The notes under the pieces were generated by a model. It was not told the DNA's origin. It did no database searches and worked only from the letters and a program-made list of their open reading frames with translations. From Modestobacter roseus (GTDB lineage Bacteria; Actinomycetota; Actinomycetes; Mycobacteriales; Geodermatophilaceae): a stretch of 64,000 nucleotides of DNA. A program made the position numbers and the translations under genes. Where the stretch lies: assembly GCF_007994135.1 (NCBI RefSeq), contig NZ_VLKF01000001.1, positions 2,480,001 to 2,544,000 on the forward strand. The letters run 5' to 3'. This document shows positions 57,226 through 64,000 of the stretch, one piece after another. The stretch's first letter is position 1. Each line of letters opens with the position of its first letter.

Positions 57226-58440
57226 TCAGCCGACGATCGCCTCGGCGAATGCCTCCGGCTCGAACGGCGCCAGGTCGTCCGGCCCCTCGCCCAGCCCGAT
57301 CAGCTTCACCGGGATGCCGAGCTCACGCTGCACCGAGACGACGATGCCGCCCTTCGCCGTGCCGTCGAGCTTGGTGAGCACCACCCCGGTGACGTGCACC
57401 GCCTCGGTGAACACCCGGGCCTGGACGACGCCGTTCTGCCCGGTGGTCGCGTCCAGCACCAGCAGCACCTCGTCGACCGGACCGTGCTTCTCCACGACCC
57501 GCTTGACCTTGCCCAGCTCGTCCATCAGGCCGGACTTGGTGTGCAGCCGGCCCGCGGTGTCGACCAGGACGGTGTCGACCTCGCCCTCGGTACCGGTGCG
57601 CACGGCCTCGAACGCGACGGCCGCCGGGTCACCGCCCTCCCGGCCGCGTACGGTGAGCACCCCCACCCGCTCGCCCCAGGTCTCCAGCTGGTCGGCGGCG
57701 GCGGCGCGGAAGGTGTCGGCCGCGCCGAGCAGCACGGTCTTGCCATCACCGACCAGCGAGCGGGCGATCTTGCCGACCGTCGTCGTCTTGCCCGCGCCGT
57801 TCACCCCGACCACGAGGACGACGGCGGGGCGGCCGTCGTGCCGGTCGGTGTGCAGCGTGCGGTCCAGGTCGGGCCCCAGGACGGCGGTGAGCTCGCGGAC
57901 CAGCAGCTGGCGCAGGTCCTCCCCGGTCGCGGTGGCCAGCACCATGCTCTGGGTGCGCAGCCGGGACACGATCTGGGTGGTCGCGGCCACGCCGATGTCG
58001 GCGGCCAGCAGGGTCTCCTCGATCTCCTCCCAGTCGTCCTCGGTGAGCTTCTCCCGGCCCAGCACGGTGAGCAGCCCGCGGCCCAGCGAGGACTGCGACC
58101 GGGCCAGCCGGGACCGCAGCCGGACCAGCCGGCCCGCCGACGGCGGCGGGGTCTCGAAGACCAGCCCCGGCTCCGGCTCGGCCGGGGGCAGCTCGACCGG
58201 CTCGGCCACCGGGAGGTCGGCCGGGTCGACGGCGGTGGACCCGGTTCGCTCCGGCGCGGGCGCGGGCGCGGGCGGCGGGGTGGTCTGGGGCGGTCGGGGC
58301 CGGGTCAGCGTGGTGCCGGCCGCGGCGTCGTCGTCCAGCCGGGTGGTGCGCCGGCCCCGGCCGACGAGCAGGCCGACGGCGGACACCAGGCCGACGACGA
58401 GGATCGCGACCGCGATCAGCACGTACTCCACGAACTCCAT
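57226..58440 (-). CDS. ftsY: Signal recognition particle receptor FtsY
   Basis: FtsY is the membrane-docking GTPase for Ffh-bound ribosomes. The ATG at 58440 (GGGAGA upstream) gives 404 residues. It starts with a transmembrane helix (EYVLIAVAILVVGLVSAVGL), unlike E. coli FtsY but usual in actinobacteria, then a Pro/Glu linker and the NG domain: VGVNGAGKTTTVGKIARSL, AADTFRAAAADQL, DTAGRLHTKSGLMDEL and TKLDGTAKGGIVVSV. Divergent from the PhoD-like gene, 61 bp away. Confidence 0.96.
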   Translation of the reverse strand: MEFVEYVLIAVAILVVGLVSAVGLLVGRGRRTTRLDDDAAAGTTLTRPRPPQTTPPPAPAPAPERTGSTAVDPADLPVAEPVELPPAEPEPGLVFETPPPSAGRLVRLRSRLARSQSSLGRGLLTVLGREKLTEDDWEEIEETLLAADIGVAATTQIVSRLRTQSMVLATATGEDLRQLLVRELTAVLGPDLDRTLHTDRHDGRPAVVLVVGVNGAGKTTTVGKIARSLVGDGKTVLLGAADTFRAAAADQLETWGERVGVLTVRGREGGDPAAVAFEAVRTGTEGEVDTVLVDTAGRLHTKSGLMDELGKVKRVVEKHGPVDEVLLVLDATTGQNGVVQARVFTEAVHVTGVVLTKLDGTAKGGIVVSVQRELGIPVKLIGLGEGPDDLAPFEPEAFAEAIVG

Positions 58441-58501
58441 GGGGGCAGTCTCCCAGCCGCGTCCGTACCGTTGCACAGCCTGATGGGGCACGCTGTCGCG
58501 C

Positions 58502-60190
58502 ATGCCCGAGACCGCCGGCCCCGCTCCCCTCCTGCTGCTCGGGCCCCTGCTCCGGCACGTCGACCCGGTCTCGGCGACCGTGTGGGTCGAGACCGACCGG
58601 GCCTGCGAGGTGACCGTGCTCGGCCGCACGGCGCGCACCTTCTGCGTCAACGGCCACCACTACGCCCTGGTCGTGGTGGAGGACCTGGAGCCGGGCTCGA
58701 GCACCCCCTACGAGGTGCACCTGGACGACGTCCGGGTGTGGCCGCCGGCGCAGTCGCCGTTCCCGGCCAGCCGGATCCGCACCGCCGGCCGCCCCGGCCC
58801 GTTCCGCCTGGCGTTCGGCTCCTGCCGGTACGCCACCCCGACCTCGGTCGACGTCCGGGAGCAGATCCCGCCGGACGCCCTGGACGCCTTCGCCCGCCGG
58901 CTGCTGGGCATGCCCGAGGACGAGTGGCCCGACGCCCTGGTGCTGCTCGGCGACCAGGTCTACGCCGACGAGATCACCCCGGCCACCCGCACCTGGATGG
59001 CGGCGCGGCGTGACCTCGACGAGCCGCCGGGCGCCCAGGCGGCGGACTTCGAGGAGTACACCCGGCTCTACGCGGAGTCCTGGAGCGACGCCGAGGTCCG
59101 TTGGCTGATGTCGACCATCCCCTCGTCGATGGTCTTCGACGACCACGAGATGATCGACGACTGGAACACCTCCGCCGCCTGGCGGGCCGAGGTCACCCCC
59201 ACCGACTGGTGGAAGCGCCGGATCTGCGGCGGGCTGGTCACCTACTGGATCTACCAGCACCTGGGCAACCTGTCGCCGCGGGAGCTGGCCGAGAACGACA
59301 CCTGGCAGGCGATCCAGGCCTCCCCCGACGAGGACGCCGGGCCGATGCTCGACGAGATGGCCCGCGCCGCCGACGAGGAGCCGCTCACCGTGCGGTGGAG
59401 CTACGTCCGGCACTGGGGGCCGGCGCGGCTGGTCATGGTCGACACCCGGGCCGGCCGCGCGCTGGAGGAGGCCGACCGGAAGATCGTCGACGACGAGGAG
59501 TTCGCCTGGGTCGACGCCCAGGTCACCCAGGCGGTGGCCGACGGCGTCGACCACCTGCTCATCGGCACGTCGCTGCCGTGGCTGCTGCCGCACGCGGTCC
59601 ACGACATCGAGCGGTGGAACGAGACGCTCTCGGTGCGGCACCACGGCCGGCTGCTGGGCCGGCTGATGGAGAAGCTGCGCCAGGCCGCGGACCTGGAGCA
59701 CTGGGCCGCGTTCGAGCAGTCCTTCGAGCGGCTGGGCCGCACGCTGCTGGAGGTCGGGCGGGGCGAGCGGGGCCGGCCGCCGGCGACCGCGCTGGTGCTC
59801 TCCGGCGACGTCCACCACGCCTACGCCGCCGAGCTGGTCAACCCGGGCGGGACGGAGAGCCGGATCCACCAGCTGACCGTCTCCCCGCTGCACAACGCGG
59901 CCCCGCACGCGATCGAGATCGGCTTCAAGCTCGGCTGGAGCCGCTGGGCGCGCGGGCTGACCGGTGCGATGACCCGGCTGGCCCGCGTGCGCCCGAGCGC
60001 GCTGCAGTGGCGCAAGCATGCCGGGCCGTTCTTCGGCAACGAGCTGGGCGAGCTGGTGCTCGACGGCCGGGACGCCCGGTTCCTGCTGTGGGCCACCTCC
60101 CGGGACGAGGACGGCACCGAGCACTTCACCCAGGTGCTGGACACCCGGCTCTCGGCAACGACCCGCTCATCGGCCACGCTGGGGGCATGA
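58502..60190 (+). CDS. PhoD-like metallophosphatase
   Basis: The 562-residue protein belongs to the PhoD-like alkaline phosphatase family: FRLAFGSCRYATPTS with the metal Cys, VLLGDQVYADEITP, MVFDDHEMIDDWN, and LVLSGDVHHAYAAEL at the C-terminal metal site. There is no Tat signal peptide, so it should be cytoplasmic, unlike secreted PhoD; the substrate is unknown. A Trp-rich segment (WWKRRICGGLVTYWIYQHLG) follows the central site. It overlaps the next gene by ATGA. Confidence 0.88.
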   Translation: MPETAGPAPLLLLGPLLRHVDPVSATVWVETDRACEVTVLGRTARTFCVNGHHYALVVVEDLEPGSSTPYEVHLDDVRVWPPAQSPFPASRIRTAGRPGPFRLAFGSCRYATPTSVDVREQIPPDALDAFARRLLGMPEDEWPDALVLLGDQVYADEITPATRTWMAARRDLDEPPGAQAADFEEYTRLYAESWSDAEVRWLMSTIPSSMVFDDHEMIDDWNTSAAWRAEVTPTDWWKRRICGGLVTYWIYQHLGNLSPRELAENDTWQAIQASPDEDAGPMLDEMARAADEEPLTVRWSYVRHWGPARLVMVDTRAGRALEEADRKIVDDEEFAWVDAQVTQAVADGVDHLLIGTSLPWLLPHAVHDIERWNETLSVRHHGRLLGRLMEKLRQAADLEHWAAFEQSFERLGRTLLEVGRGERGRPPATALVLSGDVHHAYAAELVNPGGTESRIHQLTVSPLHNAAPHAIEIGFKLGWSRWARGLTGAMTRLARVRPSALQWRKHAGPFFGNELGELVLDGRDARFLLWATSRDEDGTEHFTQVLDTRLSATTRSSATLGA

Positions 60191-60975
60191 CCGAACGCGC
60201 GCCCCTCCCGGTCCGGCTGGTCACCTTCAACGTGCACCACGGCGTCGGGGACGACGGCCGGCACGACCTGCCCCGGCTGGCCCGGTTGCTCGCCGACGTC
60301 GACGCCGACCTGATCTGCCTGCAGGAGGTCGACCGGCGCTTCGGGCCGCGCAGCGAGGGCGTGGACCAGGCCGAGCTGCTGTCCCGGGCGCTGGAGATGG
60401 ACCTGGCCTGGGGGCCGGCGATCGACGCACCCGGCCCGGCGGGCAGCGAGGACGGCGGTGACCGGCGGCAGTACGGCAACGCCCTGCTGTCCCGGCTGCC
60501 CCTGCTGGCCACCGAGGTCCACCCGCTGCCCGGTGGGGGCGAGCCGCGCAGCGCGCTGCGGGTCCAGGTCGGGCTGACCGATGGCGCGCTGTGGGTCACC
60601 ACCACCCACCTGTCCAGCGGTTCGGCGGCCGACCGCGCACGGCAGGCGGCCGCGGTGACGGAGCTGCAGATCGCTGCTCCGGGGGTGCTGGTCGGTGACC
60701 TCAACGCCGACGCCGGCGCACCCGAGCTGGCGGCGCTGCGCGAGCGGCTCTCCGACGCCTGGCAGCAGGCGGCCGCCCGCAGCGACCAGGGGGGCCGGCT
60801 CTCCCTGCACCGGGAGGCCGGGCTCACCCACCCGGCCCGCCGGCCACGGGTGCGGATCGACCAGGTGTGGGTGACCGGCGGTGTCTCGGTGGCCGACGCG
60901 CGGGTGCTCGACGGCGCCGGCACGTCCGATCACCACCCGCTGCTGGTGGACCTGCTGGTCACGCCCGAGCGCTGA
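60187..60975 (+). CDS. Endonuclease/exonuclease/phosphatase (EEP) family hydrolase
   Basis: The 262-residue protein has the EEP fold: VRLVTFNVHHGVG at the start, LICLQEVDRRFGPRS with the metal Glu, GNALLSRLPLL, VTTTHLSSGSAADRARQ, VLVGDLNADAGAPEL (Asn/Asp) and IDQVWVTGGVSV with the final GTSDHHPLLVDL carrying the catalytic His. Substrates of this family range from DNA to phospholipids or inositol phosphates. Cytoplasmic by sequence. Translational overlap with the PhoD-like gene suggests a shared phosphoester substrate pathway. Confidence 0.88.
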   Translation: MTERAPLPVRLVTFNVHHGVGDDGRHDLPRLARLLADVDADLICLQEVDRRFGPRSEGVDQAELLSRALEMDLAWGPAIDAPGPAGSEDGGDRRQYGNALLSRLPLLATEVHPLPGGGEPRSALRVQVGLTDGALWVTTTHLSSGSAADRARQAAAVTELQIAAPGVLVGDLNADAGAPELAALRERLSDAWQQAAARSDQGGRLSLHREAGLTHPARRPRVRIDQVWVTGGVSVADARVLDGAGTSDHHPLLVDLLVTPER

Positions 60976-61006
60976 GGTCCACCCCGCGCGGACCGCAGGA
61001 GCCGGG

Positions 61007-64000
61007 TCAGACGGGCTGCGCCTCGCGGAGGCGCTGGCTGATGACCCCGGTGATGCCGTCGCCGCGCATGCTGACCCCGTAGAGCGCGTCGGCGATCTCC
61101 ATGGTGCGCTTCTGGTGGGTGATCACGATCAGCTGCGAGGTGCCCCGGAGCTGCTCGATGAGCGTGATGAGCCGGCCCAGGTTGACGTCGTCCAGCGCCG
61201 CCTCGACCTCGTCGAGCACGTAGAACGGCGACGGCCGGGCCCGGAAGATCGCGACCAGCAGCGCCACCGCGGTCAGCGACCGCTCGCCACCGGACAGCAG
61301 CGACAGCCGCTTCACCTTCTTGCCCGGCGGGCGTGCCTCGACCTCGACGCCGGTGGTGAGCAGGTCCTCGGGGTTGGTGAGGAAGATGCGGCCCTCACCG
61401 CCGGGGAACAGCGTGCCGAAGACCTGCTCGAACTCGCGCTGGGTGTCGGCGAACGCCTGGGCGAACACCTCGTGGATCCGGGCGTCGACCTCGCGGACGA
61501 CGGTCAGCAGGTCGCGGCGGGTGGTCTTCAGGTCGTCCAGCTGGGTGGCGAGGAAGGTGTGCCGCTCCTCCAGCGCCGCGAACTCCTCCAGCGCCAGCGG
61601 GTTGACCTTGCCCAGCGCCGCCAGGTCGCGCTCGGCGCGGGCGGCCCGGCGCTCCTGCGCGGCCCGGTCGTAGGGCACCGGCTCGGGTTCGGGCTCACCG
61701 GCCGTCTCGGCTGCGGCCACCTCGGCCTGGCTCGGGGGCACCTCGGCGGCGGGGCCGTACTCGGCGACCAGGGTGGGCAGGTCGACGCCGTACTCCTCGG
61801 CGGCCCGGGCCTCCAGCGCCTCGATCCGCAGCCGCTGCTCGGCGCGGGCCACCTCGTCGCGGTGCACCTCGTCGGTGAGCCGGTCCAGTTCGGCGGTGTG
61901 CTCGCGCACCCGGGCGCGGACGGCCAGCAGCTCCGCCTCCCGGCCGGTGCGGGCCTCGGCGAGCGCGTCGCGTTCGGTGGCGGCCCGGGCCAGCGACGTG
62001 GTCAGCGCGGTCAGCGCGTCCTCCGCCCCGGCCCGCACCCCCGCGGCGACGCGGGCCCCGCGCTCGCGGGCCGCGCGGGCGGCGGCGGCCCGTTCCCGGG
62101 CGGCCCGCTCCTGCCGCGCCTGCCGGCGCAGCGACTCGGCGCGGCCGGACAGCGATCGGGCCCGCTCCTCGGCGGTGCGCACCGCCAGCCGGGCCTCGGT
62201 CTCGGCCTGCCGGGCCGCGGTGGCCTCCGCGCGCAGCCGGTCCCGCTCCTCGGTCGAGGGCTCCTCGTCGACCGGCGCGGCCTCGGCGGCGGCCAGCCGG
62301 TCCGCCAGCTCGGTCAGCCCGGCGACGGCCTGCTCGTGGGCCTGCTCGGCCCGCACCCGCGCGGCGTCCAGCCGGTCGGCCTCGGCGACGGCCGAGCGGG
62401 CGGCGGCACCGAGCTCGGCGAGCTCCGCCGCCGCGACCGACCGGGCCCGGTCACCGGCCTGGCGGGCGGTGAGGGCGGCGTCGACGTCGGCGGAGCGGTC
62501 GGTGGCCACCTGTCGGGCCACGGCGAGCTGTTCGGCGAGCTCGGCGGCGGCGATGCTGGCCGCCTCGAGGGCGGCGGTGGCCTCCTCGACCCGTGCGCGC
62601 ACCTCGAGGCCGGAGGGGGCGTTGGCCTGCCCACCGGTCGCCCAGTCGGCGCCGAGCAGGTCACCCGCGCCGGTGACCGCCCGGACGCGCGGATGGGTGC
62701 GCACCAGGGCCACGGCGGCGGGGAGGTCGGCGACGACGGCCACCCGCTCCAGCGCACGGGCCAGGGCCGGCCCGAGCTCGGCGGGCGCCTGCACCAGGTC
62801 CAGGGCCCAGCGGGCGCCGGCGGGCAGCTCGGGCCAGCCGTCGCGGGAGACTGGCGGGAGCCCCCCGGTGACCAGCAGCCCGGCCCGGCCACCGGCGCCG
62901 TCGGCCAGGTGGGCGAGCACGTCGGCCGCCTCGGCCACCCCCGCGACGACGACGGCGTCGGCCAGGCCACCGAGCGCGGCGGCCAGCGCCACCTCGGCGC
63001 CGGGGGTCACGGTGAGCCGGTCGGCGACCGGGCCCAGCACGCCGGGCAGCCCGGCATCGAGCACGGCGGCGGCTCCGTCGGCGGGGGCCAGCCCGAGGGC
63101 GAGGGCGTCGCGGCGGGCCTGCGCGCCGGCCCGGTCACGCTCCGCGGCGCGCTCGGCGGCGGTGAGATCGGTGACGGCGCGCACCGCCTCGCGGTGCGCG
63201 GTGACCGCCGCCGCGTGCGCCTCGGCCAGGTCGGTGTCGTCGCCGGCGTCGTCGGTGAGCTCCTCGCGCCGGCGGGCCAGCCGCTCGGCCGCGGCCTCGG
63301 CCCGCTCGGTCGCCTCCGCCGCGGCCGCGGCGAGGCGCTCGGTCTCCGCCTCCCCGGCGGCGGCGCGGGAGCGGCCGGCGGCCACCTGGCCGGAGAGCCG
63401 GGCCAGCTGCTCACGCCGGTCGGCGAGCGCCCGGGCGGCGGCGACCAGCGCCCGCTCGGCGTCGGCCAGCGCGGTCTCGACGTCGCTGCGGACGGCGACC
63501 GCGGTGGCGAGCCGGGCCCGTTCGGCGTCCAGGGAGGCGCCGAGCTCGCGCTCGGTGGTCTCGACCCGGTCGGCCTCCGCGTCGAGCTGCTCGGGGTCCC
63601 GGCCCGCGGGGCCGGCCGGGGGCGCGGCGGAGAGGTGCCGGTGCCGCTCGGCCGCCAGCTGGGCGACGCTGCGGAACCGCTCCCCCAGGGTGGACAGCCG
63701 GTACCAGGCCTCCTGCGCGGCGGCCAGCTGCGGTGCGTCGGCGGCCAGCTGCCGCTCCAGCGCCGACTCGGCGCGGGACGCCTCGGCGAGCGACTGCTCG
63801 ACCACCGCCCGCCGGGCGCGCGCGGCGGTCTCGTCGGCGACGTCCTTGTCCAGCGCGTCGCGCAGGCCCACGAGGTCGTCGGCGAGCAGCCGGAGCCGGG
63901 AGTCGCGCAGGTCGGCCTGCACCCCGGCAGCACGCCGGGCCACCTCGGCCTGCCGGCCCAGCGGCTTGAGCTGGCGGCGCAGCTCCGCGGTCAGGTCGGT
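61007..64000 (-). CDS. smc: Chromosome segregation protein SMC (5' end outside window)
   Basis: SMC forms the condensin-like complex with ScpA and ScpB. The reading enters at the window edge in the first coiled coil (ELRRQLKPLGRQAEVARRA) and runs 997 residues to the stop. The hinge lies in the middle (VLGPVADRLTVTPGAEVALA, AVTGAGDLLGADWATGG), flanked by long Ala/Arg/Glu coiled coils. The C-terminal ATPase half shows the signature LSLLSGGERSLTAVALL and Walker B FYVLDEVEAALDDVN. The N-terminal Walker A is outside. Roughly 190 residues are missing at the start. Confidence 0.95.
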   Translation of the reverse strand, partial: TDLTAELRRQLKPLGRQAEVARRAAGVQADLRDSRLRLLADDLVGLRDALDKDVADETAARARRAVVEQSLAEASRAESALERQLAADAPQLAAAQEAWYRLSTLGERFRSVAQLAAERHRHLSAAPPAGPAGRDPEQLDAEADRVETTERELGASLDAERARLATAVAVRSDVETALADAERALVAAARALADRREQLARLSGQVAAGRSRAAAGEAETERLAAAAAEATERAEAAAERLARRREELTDDAGDDTDLAEAHAAAVTAHREAVRAVTDLTAAERAAERDRAGAQARRDALALGLAPADGAAAVLDAGLPGVLGPVADRLTVTPGAEVALAAALGGLADAVVVAGVAEAADVLAHLADGAGGRAGLLVTGGLPPVSRDGWPELPAGARWALDLVQAPAELGPALARALERVAVVADLPAAVALVRTHPRVRAVTGAGDLLGADWATGGQANAPSGLEVRARVEEATAALEAASIAAAELAEQLAVARQVATDRSADVDAALTARQAGDRARSVAAAELAELGAAARSAVAEADRLDAARVRAEQAHEQAVAGLTELADRLAAAEAAPVDEEPSTEERDRLRAEATAARQAETEARLAVRTAEERARSLSGRAESLRRQARQERAARERAAAARAARERGARVAAGVRAGAEDALTALTTSLARAATERDALAEARTGREAELLAVRARVREHTAELDRLTDEVHRDEVARAEQRLRIEALEARAAEEYGVDLPTLVAEYGPAAEVPPSQAEVAAAETAGEPEPEPVPYDRAAQERRAARAERDLAALGKVNPLALEEFAALEERHTFLATQLDDLKTTRRDLLTVVREVDARIHEVFAQAFADTQREFEQVFGTLFPGGEGRIFLTNPEDLLTTGVEVEARPPGKKVKRLSLLSGGERSLTAVALLVAIFRARPSPFYVLDEVEAALDDVNLGRLITLIEQLRGTSQLIVITHQKRTMEIADALYGVSMRGDGITGVISQRLREAQPV

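Overview
This 64 kb window is very GC-rich chromosomal DNA from an actinomycete. GTG starts are frequent, many genes overlap as GTGA or ATGA, and the conserved order runs smc-ftsY, amt-glnK-glnD, ffh, rpsP-khpA-rimM-trmD-rplS-lepB-rnhB, yraN-comM-dprA-xerC-whiG, rpsB-tsf-pyrH-frr-cdsA-rlmN, dxr-rip-ispG and rimP-nusA-ylxR-infB. A class-E-type sorting signal (LAYTG), a DUF4081 GNAT, DUF2469, DUF2631 and DUF4439 proteins and a WhiG-type sigma factor point to Actinomycetes. Family Geodermatophilaceae is my best guess from overall resemblance, not something the sequence proves. Most core genes lie on the minus strand, so the window reads from smc (right, 5' end cut off) to infB (left, 3' end cut off).

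Layout, left to right. 1-4.8 kb: transcription/translation operon rimP-nusA-ylxR-infB, with infB carrying an apparent frameshift in its Gly/Pro linker. 5-8 kb: a Tat-like lipoprotein with a DUF4439 ferritin-like protein, then a MecA-N-type penicillin-binding lipoprotein. 8.1-12.8 kb: DUF4081-GNAT, ispG, site-2 protease and dxr, so two MEP isoprenoid enzymes flank an intramembrane protease that apparently starts at CTG. 13.1-15.4 kb (plus strand): a sortase-anchored surface protein, an LCP-family cell-wall ligase and a DUF2631 protein. 15.5-19.8 kb: VIT1/CCC1 transporter, rlmN, a repeat-rich membrane protein and a SpoU methyltransferase. 19.8-25.7 kb: DUF952-GNAT fusion, cdsA, frr, pyrH, tsf and rpsB with conspicuous intergenic hairpins. 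26-33.4 kb: LytM peptidase, DUF4262, WhiG-type sigma, xerC, dprA, comM, yraN, DUF2469 and rnhB. 33.6-41.4 kb: degenerate LuxR regulator, lepB, rplS, Nudix, trmD, rimM, khpA, rpsP, VOC protein, RraB-like and proS.

41.4-44 kb is the only clearly mobile segment: an intact IS110-family element inserted between proS and an amidohydrolase gene, whose stop codon lies at the element's apparent right end. Its left non-coding end is where a bridge-type guide RNA would be expected. 44-47.9 kb: ffh, a small winged-helix regulator and a plus-strand pair (unknown protein plus baeRF-like protein). 48-55.2 kb: nitrogen sensing (amt-glnK-glnD with a candidate GlnR site) divergent from a Co/Ni ECF-type importer cbiMNQO. 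55.3-64 kb: PAS-GAF-PP2C phosphatase, ftsY, PhoD-like phosphatase with an EEP-family hydrolase, and smc.

Seen as a whole, this is a housekeeping region for translation, isoprenoid and phospholipid synthesis, protein targeting (ffh, ftsY, lepB), chromosome structure and nitrogen sensing, with small accessory insertions. No CRISPR array, tRNA, rRNA or prophage was recognised.
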